NCBI RefSeq assembly: GCF_019263705.2
Contig: NZ_JADQDK010000001.1
Span: 3,906,001 to 3,970,000 of the forward strand
DNA from: Pseudonocardia abyssalis
GTDB lineage: Bacteria > Actinomycetota > Actinomycetes > Mycobacteriales > Pseudonocardiaceae
Reading direction: 5' to 3'
Length of the DNA: 64,000 bases
Made by a program: the position numbers and the translations under genes. The notes below the pieces were generated by a model that saw nothing but the letters and a program-made list of their open reading frames with translations, was not told the DNA's origin and did not search any database. Positions within the stretch are counted from its first letter, which is position 1; each line of letters starts with the position of its first letter. Positions 32,855 through 41,472 of this stretch are shown one piece after another.

Positions 32855-33820
32855 GTGTTCGCCGTCTACGCCAGTGAGCCGAACCCCGCCGATCCCCTCG
32901 CCGCCCTCGTCGTCGGCGAACGCCCGGAGCCCGAGATCCCCGCGGGCTGGGTGCCGGTGCGCACCCGGGCCGCCAGCCTGAACATGCACGACCTCTGGAC
33001 CTTGCGCGGGGTCGGCCTGAAGCCGGACCAGTACCCGATGATCCTGGGTGGCGACGCGACCGGAACGCTCCCGGACGGCACCGAGGTCGTGGTGTACCCG
33101 GTGATCGGCGACCCGGCGTGGTCGGGCGACGAGACACTCGACCCGCGGCGCACCCTGCTCACCGAGAAGCACCAGGGCGCGTTCGCGGACGTCGTGATCG
33201 TGCCCGAGCGCAACGTCGTACCGGTCCCGGCAGGGGTGTCCACGCAGGCCGCATCCGTTCTCGGCACGGCCTGGCTCACGGCGTACCGGATGCTCTTCAC
33301 CAAATCCGGCTTGCGTCCTGGTCAGACCATGCTCGTGCAGGGTGCGGCCGGCGGCGTGTCGACGGCACTCGTGCAGCTCGGTGCCGCCGCCGGCATCCGG
33401 GTCTGGGTCACGGGCCGGACGGAGGAGAAGCGTTCGCTGGCCGAACGGCTGGGCGCTCACGCGACCTTCGAGCCGGGCGCCCGGCTGCCCGGCAAGGTCG
33501 ATGCGGTCTTCGAGTCGGTCGGTGAGGCGACCTGGGCCCACTCCATGCGCTCGGTCCGCCCGGGCGGCGCGGTGATCTGCTGCGGTGCCACCAGTGGAGC
33601 CGCGCCCTCCGCCGACCTCCAGCGCCTGTTCTTCCTGCAGATCCGGGTGGAGGGATCCACGATGGGCACCCGGCAGGAGCTGATCGACCTCCTCGCCTTC
33701 GTCGCGGACACCGGAATCTCCCCGGAGATCGGCCTCGAGCTCCCGATGGAGAAGGCCGCCGACGGCTTCCGCGCCATGCTGGACGGAGAGGTGGCCGGGA
33801 AGATCGTCTTCACCCGCTGA
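32855..33820 (+). CDS. Medium-chain zinc-independent dehydrogenase / quinone oxidoreductase
   Basis: 321 residues, GTG start behind AAGGAG. MDR superfamily: N-terminal substrate domain, cofactor motif VQGAAGGVSTALVQLGAAAG, and the C-terminal EKAADGFRAMLDGEVAGKIVF. Zinc ligands of alcohol dehydrogenases are not evident (SLNMHDLWTLRG, GGDATG), so a quinone or enone reductase is likely. Expression is probably controlled by the divergent ArsR protein through the palindrome upstream. Confidence 0.9.
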   Translation: MFAVYASEPNPADPLAALVVGERPEPEIPAGWVPVRTRAASLNMHDLWTLRGVGLKPDQYPMILGGDATGTLPDGTEVVVYPVIGDPAWSGDETLDPRRTLLTEKHQGAFADVVIVPERNVVPVPAGVSTQAASVLGTAWLTAYRMLFTKSGLRPGQTMLVQGAAGGVSTALVQLGAAAGIRVWVTGRTEEKRSLAERLGAHATFEPGARLPGKVDAVFESVGEATWAHSMRSVRPGGAVICCGATSGAAPSADLQRLFFLQIRVEGSTMGTRQELIDLLAFVADTGISPEIGLELPMEKAADGFRAMLDGEVAGKIVFTR

Positions 33821-33834
33821 CGTCGTACGCCTGA

Positions 33835-35622
33835 TCAGTAGACGGTGGAGGACAGGTCCAGGCCGAGGGCCCGCACCTTGCGGTACAGCGTGGACCGGGC
33901 GATCCCCAGCGAGAGCGCGGCCTGGTTCTTGTTCCCACCGGCAGCCCGCAGCGCGGCCAGGATGGCGTGGGCCTCGGTCTGCTCCAGGCTGGCGAGCGGT
34001 CGCCGGGCCCGCCGTGTGAGGTACTCAGGTGGCAGATCCGCCACCCCGATGCGGCGGCCGGTGGACCGGCCGGCCACGACCCGGCGGACGAGCGCGTCGA
34101 GCGAGCTGAGGTTCCCCGGCCAGTCCACCCGGCTGAGTGCCTGGACGGTCTCGGGCATCCACTCGAGGTCCGCCCGGCCGCCGCTTGCCCGGTCCGTGAA
34201 CGCCGCCAGCAGAACGGGAAGATCATCGAGTCGGTCGCGGAGCGGCGGCACATCCAGCACCGACACGAACGAGTCCATCAGCGCGTTGTGCCTCGCCGAC
34301 TCGACCCCGGCCCTTTCGGCTGTTCCCAGGAGCCGGACGGGAGATGCCCGACGAAGGACGGCGACTGCCGCCAGCGCGAGGGGTGGGGCGAGGAGATCGA
34401 CGTGCCGGATCACCACGGACACGCCCGAGCCGTCCAGTTCGGAGGCGAGGTCGCGACACCACTTCTTGCGTCCACGTGACGACGCGTCGGCGGCGTCGAT
34501 GACGCGGACGTCGTGCCACCCCTGCAGCGCCTGGGCGACGGCGAGTCGCCCGGTACCCGACTCGCCCGTAACCAGGACCGGTGATGTGCCACCACGCACA
34601 CCCGCCGCCTGTCGGCACAGCGTCTGCCAGCTGTCGCTCCGGCCGACGAGACGCGGCAGCTCACCCGATTGCGCCGCGATCGCGGACGAACCCTCGCCGC
34701 GTCGACGGGGGGCCGCACTCCTGAGCATCAGCACCGCACCGGAGTCGTGCTCGTCGCTCGACACCGCGCGGCAGTCGACGGTCACGACCTCACCGTTCGG
34801 AAGCGTCAGGGTGCTCGGGCCGGTCGATCGATCGACGAGACTACGACGAGCGTGTTCCCACAGCAGGCTCTGGTCGACCCCGCCGAGGAGTCGGGCTGCC
34901 GCGGCGTTGGTGATGATCGTGCTCGAGTCGAGCGCGACCACGGGACGACGCGCGTCGCGGTTGTGGGTGGTGTAGGCGTCGAGGAGCCGTTGCTCCCGTC
35001 GGGACGCTCTGGCCCGCAAGGCGTCCTCGACCGCCCCCACGAACTCGATGATCCAGGGAAGCATGATCGGCGCGGTGTCCCCCAGGCGGCAGATGAGCGA
35101 GACGCTCCCCAGGAGCCTGCGGTTGACCGGGTGGACGATCGGCGCGCTCGAGCAGCTGAAGTCCCGGAACTTCTCCGAGAAGTGCTCGGGACCTCTGATC
35201 ATCTCAGGTCGACCGGTCAGCATGGCCACGAGACTCGTCGTCCCGACGGTCGACTCGTCCATGGTCGTACCGGCGGCGACGCCGATGCCGTCCATCACCG
35301 CGGCGAGACCGGGGTTCCTCACCCACCGGTGGAGCAGTCGACCGTCGCGATCGGTGAGGACCAGCGCATAGGCCCCGTACTCGAGGGCTGCCTCGTACTT
35401 GGTCACGATTTGGGTGACCGTACGGGAGAGGTACCCGTCGGACTCGATCTCGGTCAGGTGGCGGGGCTCGACCTCTTCCGGATGGAGCCCCTGGAGACGG
35501 GACCGTCGCCAGGACTCGTAGACCGTGGGGCGGATCAGTTCGGGAGACGGCGGCAGCCGCGAGAGGGAGGACGAGAGGAACTCGTCGCGAGCTCGAGAGA
35601 ATTCATCGAGCCAGCTCGGCAT
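33835..35622 (-). CDS. Second GAF-domain, Fis-type HTH activator with degenerate AAA+ core
   Basis: 595 residues, same layout as the regulator at 28164 but clearly diverged. It has an N-terminal helical region with YESWRRSRLQGL and a GAF domain ~65-200 (GTTMDESTVGTTSLVAMLTGRPEMIRGPEHF). A PAS-like part ~225-300 precedes a shortened ATPase with Walker-A-like GESGTGR and no GAFTGA. The terminal Fis HTH is NKNQAALSLGIARSTLYRKV. It probably activates the LLM and SMP-30 genes from the palindrome at 36954; a similar half-site (TGTGTAGC) lies upstream of its own gene near 35714. Confidence 0.87.
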   Translation of the reverse strand: MPSWLDEFSRARDEFLSSSLSRLPPSPELIRPTVYESWRRSRLQGLHPEEVEPRHLTEIESDGYLSRTVTQIVTKYEAALEYGAYALVLTDRDGRLLHRWVRNPGLAAVMDGIGVAAGTTMDESTVGTTSLVAMLTGRPEMIRGPEHFSEKFRDFSCSSAPIVHPVNRRLLGSVSLICRLGDTAPIMLPWIIEFVGAVEDALRARASRREQRLLDAYTTHNRDARRPVVALDSSTIITNAAAARLLGGVDQSLLWEHARRSLVDRSTGPSTLTLPNGEVVTVDCRAVSSDEHDSGAVLMLRSAAPRRRGEGSSAIAAQSGELPRLVGRSDSWQTLCRQAAGVRGGTSPVLVTGESGTGRLAVAQALQGWHDVRVIDAADASSRGRKKWCRDLASELDGSGVSVVIRHVDLLAPPLALAAVAVLRRASPVRLLGTAERAGVESARHNALMDSFVSVLDVPPLRDRLDDLPVLLAAFTDRASGGRADLEWMPETVQALSRVDWPGNLSSLDALVRRVVAGRSTGRRIGVADLPPEYLTRRARRPLASLEQTEAHAILAALRAAGGNKNQAALSLGIARSTLYRKVRALGLDLSSTVY

Positions 35623-35769
35623 CTGCAGGCCTCCCGTCCGCCCTCGTTGGCAGCACAGGACGGCCGGTGGCAGCCGTCGCGAGGTGGAGGTTACCGGCGG
35701 TGCGTCGCGAGATTGTGTAGCAGAACGGGACGGCCGGCTGATCGTCGGCGCGTCGTGCCGTCAGGTGTC

Positions 35770-35804
35770 CGGAGGTGGACCCGGGTCGTCCGGGTCCACC
35801 TCCG
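35770..35804 (-). terminator. Terminator of the luciferase-like monooxygenase gene
   Basis: Perfect 15-bp hairpin (CGGAGGTGGACCCGG at 35770-35784 with 35790-35804) and a 5-nt loop, 8 bp past the stop of the gene at 35812. Confidence 0.8.
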
Positions 35805-35811
35805 ACAGCCC

Positions 35812-36879
35812 TCAGAAGGCCTTGAGCTCGGGGATGACCTTCTCGCTGAACAGGCGCATGCTCGCCTCCGCCTTCTCGACCGGCATGCCCGCGTAGTAGA
35901 ACGCGCAGTTCAGGTCGTAGTCCCCGATGACCTCACGACGGGCACGGATCTTCTCGATGATCTGGTCGGGGGTCCCCCACGTCTGCGCCTGCACGTACCC
36001 CTGCGCAGCGGCCTCCTGGCCGGCGTCTCGGATCATGGCCGCCACTGCGTCGTACGACGTGTAGCCCTTCGTGTCACCAAAGTGCACTCCGGCGAACTCA
36101 TAGTGCTTCATCACCGAGATGAAGTACCGGGAGATGTGCTCGGTGGCCAACTGCTCCGCCTCCTCCGCGTCCTCGGAGCAGACGACGAACTCGGTCAGGG
36201 TGGGCGGGGGCGCATCCCGGCCTTGCGCCTGACGGAACTCCTCCTGGTAGGAGGCGATCAGCGGAGCGTGCTGCTCGATGGGGAACTGGACGAACGTCGC
36301 CATGGCGGCACCCATCTGGGCGGCGACGCTGAGCGAGTCCGGGGACATCGCGATGCACACCATCCGGTCGCGGAAGCCTCTGGGGGGCGCGGGAGCGAGA
36401 GTGGCGGCGGGCTGGGTGAAGTACGGGCCGTTGCCGACCGCGGTACCGGTATCGAGTGCGTTCAGGACGAGTTCGGCAGCCTCGTCGAAACGATCTCGGG
36501 ACTCGTTCATGTCGATGCCCATCGACTTGTACTCGCTCCGGGCCAGACCTCGACCCAGACCCAGGCGGACCCGGCCCCCGGCGAGGATGTCCAACAGGGC
36601 GACCTTCTCGGCGACGCGGAGCGGCTGCGTCCACCACGGCAGGATGATCGCGCCGGGGACCAGTTCGATGCTGTCGGTCCGGGCAGCGAGGTAGGACAAC
36701 AGCTGCATGTTGTCCGGGCACATCGAGTACTCGGCGTCGAAATGGTGCTCGACGCACCAGATCGCCGAGAACCCGAGGGACTCGGCCAGCTCGGCCAGAC
36801 CCAGCTCCGCAGCGTAGAGCTCTGCGTCCGACTTGCCCGTGTCGAGGTTCTGGAACAGGAGTTGAAGACTCGCCTGCAC
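35812..36879 (-). CDS. Luciferase-like (LLM) flavin-dependent monooxygenase
   Basis: 355 residues of the bacterial luciferase superfamily. It has GFSAIWCVEHHFDAEYSMCPDN, GRVRLGLGRGLARSEYKSMG and the C-terminal GTPDQIIEKIRARREVIGD. It needs FMNH2, which the flavin reductase at 38032 could provide. It shares only the fold with the LLM enzyme at 23471 (different N-terminus and lengths). Divergent to the SMP-30 lactonase gene, with a perfect palindrome in the shared promoter. Confidence 0.88.
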   Translation of the reverse strand: MQASLQLLFQNLDTGKSDAELYAAELGLAELAESLGFSAIWCVEHHFDAEYSMCPDNMQLLSYLAARTDSIELVPGAIILPWWTQPLRVAEKVALLDILAGGRVRLGLGRGLARSEYKSMGIDMNESRDRFDEAAELVLNALDTGTAVGNGPYFTQPAATLAPAPPRGFRDRMVCIAMSPDSLSVAAQMGAAMATFVQFPIEQHAPLIASYQEEFRQAQGRDAPPPTLTEFVVCSEDAEEAEQLATEHISRYFISVMKHYEFAGVHFGDTKGYTSYDAVAAMIRDAGQEAAAQGYVQAQTWGTPDQIIEKIRARREVIGDYDLNCAFYYAGMPVEKAEASMRLFSEKVIPELKAF

Positions 36880-36953
36880 TGGAGGTCTCCGTTCTTGTCG
36901 ATTCTTGAGGGAATTGCTCGACCGCGGACGCTATCGGGCGGATCTGCGCCGAC

Positions 36954-36974
36954 GGTGTAGCGAAGTGCTACACC
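36954..36974. promoter_or_regulatory. Perfect palindrome GGTGTAGC-N5-GCTACACC in divergent promoter
   Basis: 8-bp arms with a 5-bp spacer lie between the leftward LLM gene and the rightward SMP-30 gene. Probable binding site of the GAF/Fis regulator at 33835. Confidence 0.65.
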
Positions 36975-37084
36975 GGGCGGAATCACGAGGGTCCCAGAAT
37001 GCGACAACTCGAGACCCGTACTCCCTGCAACACTGCCGAGCGTTGCCCCACACCAGTTGTTCTGACGACGAAAGGAGCTGACCC

Positions 37085-37975
37085 ATGGACGCGTTAACCA
37101 CCATCGTCAGCGGAATGTCATTCACGGAATGCCCGCGGTGGCACGACGGTCGCATCTGGTTCTCGGACTTCTACACCAACCGGGTCCTGTCTGCGACCGA
37201 GGACGGGTCCGGCCTCCGGACCGAGCTCGAGGTGCCGAACCAGCCGGGCGGTCTGGGCTGGCTGCCCGACGGCCGACTGCTCGTGGTCTCGGCACGGGAC
37301 CGCACCCTGCTGCGACAGGAGCACGACGGGCAGGTCGTCGTCCACGCAGATCTCAGCGGGCACGTCGGCGGCAACCTCAACGACATGGTCGTGGACTCTG
37401 CCGGGCGGGCGTTCGTCGGCAACTTCGGCTTCGATCTCGGCGCGGGTGCGGATCCCGCACCTACGGCCCTGGTCAGGGTCGACCCGGACGGCACCGTCGC
37501 GCAGGCCGCTGACGGCCTGCACTTCCCCAACGGGAGCGTCATCACCGACGACGACGTCCTGGTCGTCGGCGAGACGTTCGCCAACCGAGTGACGGCGTTC
37601 GACGTCGATGACACCGGGCGGCTGACGAACCGGCGCGTCTGGGCCGAGTTCGGGGGGGTACCTGAGGGGCCGGACTTCAGCACCGTCCTGAGCCAGGTCA
37701 AGGTCGCGCCCGACGGCTGCTGCCTCGACGCCGAGGGCGCCCTGTGGATCGCCGACGCCCTGAGCGGCAAGCTCCTCCACGTCAAGGAGGGCGGCGACAT
37801 CGTCGACGAGGTGCAGGTCGACAGCGGTGTCTTCGCCTGCATGCTGGGCGGGGACGACGGACGAACCCTGTTCGTGTGCGCGGCCCCCGATTTCGATCCC
37901 GCCGCGCGGGCAGCCACCCACGAGTCCCGACTGCTGACGCTGCGGGTCGACGTCCCGCACGCCGGCCGCCCGTAG
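37085..37975 (+). CDS. SMP-30/gluconolactonase-family lactonase
   Basis: 296 residues, ATG behind AAAGGAG. Six-bladed propeller pattern of SMP-30: FTECPRWHDGRIWFSDF at the start (Glu metal ligand), GGNLNDMVVDSAGRAFVG (Asn-Asp ligands), HFPNGSVITDD (Asn) and the late ALWIADALSGKLL (Asp). The family hydrolyses lactones with a divalent metal. In this island it may act on a lactone formed by the oxygenases. The flavin reductase and RibBA-like genes follow at short spacing, likely one transcript. Confidence 0.9.
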   Translation: MDALTTIVSGMSFTECPRWHDGRIWFSDFYTNRVLSATEDGSGLRTELEVPNQPGGLGWLPDGRLLVVSARDRTLLRQEHDGQVVVHADLSGHVGGNLNDMVVDSAGRAFVGNFGFDLGAGADPAPTALVRVDPDGTVAQAADGLHFPNGSVITDDDVLVVGETFANRVTAFDVDDTGRLTNRRVWAEFGGVPEGPDFSTVLSQVKVAPDGCCLDAEGALWIADALSGKLLHVKEGGDIVDEVQVDSGVFACMLGGDDGRTLFVCAAPDFDPAARAATHESRLLTLRVDVPHAGRP

Positions 37976-38031
37976 CTCGTCCGGCGGTTCATCGCCCCAC
38001 ACCACATCCCGATGACGAGAATGGGTGCCCC

Positions 38032-38520
38032 GTGTTCGAAGCCGTGATCGACGAAAAGCAACTCCGGCGTGCATTCGGTTGTTTCCCGTCAGGAATCGCT
38101 GCGATCTGCGCCGACGTGGACGGCACCCCGATCGGGGTGGCTGCCAGCTCTTTCACCTCCGTATCGCTGGAACCCCCGCTCGTCTCGGTGAGCATGCGGC
38201 ACGCATCGACGACGTGGCCGTCCCTCCGAACCCGGCGACGCCTCGGGCTCAGCGTGCTCGGGGAAGAACAGGAAGGCGTGTGCCGGCGATTGGCCGGCGC
38301 GGCGGACCACCGGTTCTCCGAGAGCGACTGGACGAGTTCGACGGGGGGTGGCGTCTTCGTCGAAGGGGCGACCTTGTGGCTCGACTGCAGCATCCACGCC
38401 GAGGTCCCCGCAGGCGACCACGACGTCATCCTGCTCCGGGTCCACAATCTGCGTGTCGATCCGGACATCGCGCCCCTGGTCTTCCACGGCAGCCGGTTCC
38501 GCCGGCTCGCGACGGCCTAG
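38032..38520 (+). CDS. Flavin reductase-like FMN-binding protein
   Basis: 162 residues from GTG 38032. It has the HpaC/flavin_reductase domain pattern: FGCFPSGIAAICADVDGTPIGVAASSFTSVSLEPPLVSVS (split across ~15-55), and LLRVHNLRVD then PLVFHGSRFRRL at the end. It should reduce FMN or FAD with NAD(P)H and pass it to a two-component monooxygenase, most simply the LLM enzyme at 35812. The next gene starts 5 bp downstream. Confidence 0.88.
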   Translation: MFEAVIDEKQLRRAFGCFPSGIAAICADVDGTPIGVAASSFTSVSLEPPLVSVSMRHASTTWPSLRTRRRLGLSVLGEEQEGVCRRLAGAADHRFSESDWTSSTGGGVFVEGATLWLDCSIHAEVPAGDHDVILLRVHNLRVDPDIAPLVFHGSRFRRLATA

Positions 38521-38524
38521 ATCG

Positions 38525-39568
38525 ATGAAGATCACGTGCATAACCGGGGCGCTGGAGCGGAACAACCACTCCCGATGCACTGCGGAGCAGCGAGTGCGCG
38601 CCGCACTGGACGCCCTCGCTGCCGGCGATCCCGTAGTGGTCGTCGACGACGACGACCGCGAGAACGAGGGCGATCTGATCTTCGCCGCGGAGCTCGCCAC
38701 TCCGAAGCTGGTCGCGTTCACCGTCAGGCATACGTCGGGCTTCCTCTGCGTCGCCCTGCCCGGCGAGCGTTGCGAGCGGCTGGGGCTCGAACCCATGACC
38801 CACGACAACCAGGACCGGTTCAGGACCGCCTACCAGGTGACCGTCGACCTGCGCGGTACCGGGACGGGGATCTCCGCCGCCTCCCGAGCGGCCACCATCG
38901 CCGCGCTGGGCTCCGGCTCCTCGTCCCCGGCGGACTTCCTGCGGCCGGGCCACGTCGTGCCCCTGCGCGCACACGCGGGGGGAGTCCTCAAGAGACCGGG
39001 CCACACGGAAGCGGCCGTGGATCTGACCCGTCTCGCGGGGCTCGCACCGGCCGGCGCCCTGTGCGAGATCGTCTCCGCCGACCGGCCGGGCGAGATGGCG
39101 AGGGGTGCCGAGCTGACGCGTTTCGCCGACGAGCACGGCCTCGTGCACCTGTCCGTTGCCGACATCGTCTCTTACCGTCTCCGCCACGAGCCGCGGCTGG
39201 TCCGCATCGCCGATGCGGCCATGCCGACGTCCTTCGGGACGTTCCGTGCCCTGGGTTACCGAGAGCTTCCCTCCGGCAGCGAGCACCTGGCTCTGGTCGC
39301 CGGAACGGCTCGTGGCGACGTGCCCGTCCTCGTCCACGACGAGTGTCTCGCCGGTGACGTCTTCGGAGCCGAGTCGTGCATCTGCCGGAAGGAGCTCGTC
39401 GGGGCCCTCGAGGAGTTCGGTCGGACGAACTGCGGCGTCGTCATCTACGTCCGGGCGCACGGCAGGGCCCGGGCCTGCGGACTCCTGCAGCCGGACGCCG
39501 CTGCATCGCCCGACTCGGACGTCGTCGCGGCGAGCATCCTCGCCGACCTCGGGCTGCGGAGCACCTGA
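38525..39568 (+). CDS. RibBA-like protein: DHBP synthase domain with shortened GTP cyclohydrolase II domain
   Basis: 347 residues. Residues ~15-220 are a full 3,4-dihydroxy-2-butanone-4-phosphate synthase (RibB) with DRENEGDL (44-51), RHTSGFLCVAL and HTEAAVDL. From ~240 a GTP cyclohydrolase II (RibA) domain begins with its three zinc Cys (CLAGDVFGAESCICRKEL) and GVVIYVRAHGRARACGLL. It then jumps to DVVAASILADLG, missing the ~40 residues that normally include the active-site Arg/Tyr region. The RibB half should work; RibA activity is doubtful. It would boost riboflavin precursor supply for the flavin enzymes of the island. Confidence 0.85.
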   Translation: MKITCITGALERNNHSRCTAEQRVRAALDALAAGDPVVVVDDDDRENEGDLIFAAELATPKLVAFTVRHTSGFLCVALPGERCERLGLEPMTHDNQDRFRTAYQVTVDLRGTGTGISAASRAATIAALGSGSSSPADFLRPGHVVPLRAHAGGVLKRPGHTEAAVDLTRLAGLAPAGALCEIVSADRPGEMARGAELTRFADEHGLVHLSVADIVSYRLRHEPRLVRIADAAMPTSFGTFRALGYRELPSGSEHLALVAGTARGDVPVLVHDECLAGDVFGAESCICRKELVGALEEFGRTNCGVVIYVRAHGRARACGLLQPDAAASPDSDVVAASILADLGLRST

Positions 39569-39629
39569 CCCGGTGACCGTGGTCCGCCCAAGAACCAGCA
39601 CCACCAGCATCCACGCAAGGGGGAAGATC

Positions 39630-40463
39630 ATGGCAGGACGAGTCGAGGGCAAGGTCGCCTTCATCACCGGTGCTGCGCGCGGGCAGGGCCGCTCGCACGC
39701 GCTGCGACTGGCGGAGGAGGGCGCAGACATCATCGCGATCGACATCTGCGAAGGGGTGCCCTACGAGGTAAGCCCCGCCGCGACGGAGCAGGACCTCGCA
39801 GAGACCGTGCGCCAGGTCGAGGCTCTGGACCGGCGGATCGTCGCGAGGAAGGCGGACGTGCGGGATCTCGACGCGGTACAGGCCGCCGTCGACGACGGCA
39901 TCAGCCAGCTCGGACGGCTCGACATCGTCAGTGCAAACGCGGGAGTCGTCGGCACGCCGACCACTGCTGAATCGCTTCCTGAGGACCAGTGGCGCACGAT
40001 GATCGACATCAACCTGACCGGTGTGTGGCACACCGTGAAAGTGACGATTCCCCACCTCAAGGCCGGCCGCAGGGGTGGCTCGATCACCCTCACCAGCTCG
40101 GTCGCGGGCACCCGTGGATACGCCAACATGGCGCACTACGTCTCGGCCAAGCACGGAATCGTCGGTCTGACCCGCACCCTGGCGATGGAACTCGCGCCCG
40201 ACAGCATCCGGGTCAACAGCGTCCACCCCACGCAGGTGAACACCGACATGATCCACAACCAGCCGATCTACGACTTGTTCGCCGGCAAGCAGGGCGCCAC
40301 GAAGGGAGAGTTCGCCGAGGCGTCGAGCCGTCTCCAGCTGCTGCCTGTCCCGTGGGTGGAGGCCGTCGACATCTCCAACGCACTGCTGTTCCTCGCCAGT
40401 GACGAGGCCCGGTACATCACCGGTGCAGCTCTGGCGATCGACGCCGGGAGCTACCTACTCTGA
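39630..40463 (+). CDS. SDR oxidoreductase, mycofactocin-dependent type
   Basis: 277 residues, ATG behind GGGGGAAG. SDR with TGAARGQGRSHALRLAEEGADIIAID, the N-terminal style of mycofactocin-dependent carveol-dehydrogenase-like SDRs, which carry a non-exchangeable NAD. NAG (103-105), catalytic Ser ~156, Tyr170, Lys174. It oxidises an alcohol, with electrons leaving via mycofactocin; the mycofactocin genes are not in this window. It lies 61 bp after the RibBA-like gene and may end that operon. Confidence 0.88.
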   Translation: MAGRVEGKVAFITGAARGQGRSHALRLAEEGADIIAIDICEGVPYEVSPAATEQDLAETVRQVEALDRRIVARKADVRDLDAVQAAVDDGISQLGRLDIVSANAGVVGTPTTAESLPEDQWRTMIDINLTGVWHTVKVTIPHLKAGRRGGSITLTSSVAGTRGYANMAHYVSAKHGIVGLTRTLAMELAPDSIRVNSVHPTQVNTDMIHNQPIYDLFAGKQGATKGEFAEASSRLQLLPVPWVEAVDISNALLFLASDEARYITGAALAIDAGSYLL

Positions 40464-40656
40464 TCGAACCCGCAGATGCCTGTCCTCCTTCTGCCGCCGG
40501 TCGGTACCCGCCCGCATACAGGAGCGTGTCGGTCTTCGAGTCCCGGAAGGCACGAGCCGGACGCGCGCGCCACCCGCACCAGTGTGCGGGCGGCCTGCCC
40601 AATTGAGCATCGGCGCCTGACAGTGGCGGTACGAACGCAGCTCCAGATCTAGCGCT

Positions 40657-41472
40657 ATGGGTCTGATGCGTTTGGCCGAACAGACTGCGGAGCGGCACCT
40701 GAGCGGGACCTTGCCCCGACGGTGGGCTCACGTGCGTTCGGTCGCTGCCGAGGCAGGACGTGCGCCTGCTTTCAGCGACGGCGACTTGCTGGTCAATGCA
40801 GCCGTCCTCCACGATATCGGCTACGCGCCCGACCTGGCCACCACGACGCTTCATCCGCTCGACGGTGCCCGGTTCCTACAGACGCAGGACATGCCAGCTC
40901 ACCTCTGCGCCTTGGTCGCTCGTCATTCGTGCGCGCTGAGGGAAGCGGAGCTGCGGGGCTGCGATGCCGACGTCGCCGAGTTCCCCGACGAGGAGACGCC
41001 ACTTCGCAACGCGCTCTGGTACTGCGACATGGTCACGGGCCCGGAGGGACAGCGGTTGACGGTCGACGACCGCCTTGCCAAGATCCGGAACCGCTACGGG
41101 CCGCAGAGCCTCGACGGTAGGTTTCTCGACATCGCGCAGCCCGAGCTGATCGCCGCGGTCGGGCGGACCGTCGTGCGCTACACCGCAGCTCGGCGGCGAC
41201 GACTTGGAACGGACTGCGGGCCTCACGCTCGGCCGAATCGATCGAGCCTGGCCTACTCATTGGACGCTGCGGTAGACGGTCGAGAAGGCCCGCAGAAGCC
41301 CGCTGGTCCGCCTCCGAGACCCATGCCGCGTATACCCGCAGCATCGTCGTCCCGCCGCCCGAGCCGGCCCGCAACCGTCCGCACGTCGACACCCCGCGAT
41401 CAGCTCCGTGGCCGAGTAGTGCCGCAGCTTGTGGATTGTCGTCTTGATGCCGATCCGGCGCGCCAGCCGTGA
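40657..41472 (+). CDS. HD-domain hydrolase with read-through C-terminus antisense to the integrase
   Basis: 271 residues as read. Residues ~10-195 are an HD-type metal phosphohydrolase: His25 in RRWAHVRSVA, His52-Asp53 in AAVLHDIGYAP, His90 in VARHS. From about residue 200 the sequence is low-complexity Pro/Arg-rich and lies opposite the 3' end of the integrase gene, so the native end was probably lost when sequences were joined here. No ribosome site is obvious. Function of this HD subgroup is unknown; possibly a nucleotide or small-metabolite phosphohydrolase. Confidence 0.7.
   Translation: MGLMRLAEQTAERHLSGTLPRRWAHVRSVAAEAGRAPAFSDGDLLVNAAVLHDIGYAPDLATTTLHPLDGARFLQTQDMPAHLCALVARHSCALREAELRGCDADVAEFPDEETPLRNALWYCDMVTGPEGQRLTVDDRLAKIRNRYGPQSLDGRFLDIAQPELIAAVGRTVVRYTAARRRRLGTDCGPHARPNRSSLAYSLDAAVDGREGPQKPAGPPPRPMPRIPAASSSRRPSRPATVRTSTPRDQLRGRVVPQLVDCRLDADPARQP

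Noticed and set aside
38525..39568. Calling this simply a normal RibBA
   Set aside because: The GTP cyclohydrolase II part lacks a long core segment, so full bifunctionality is not supported.
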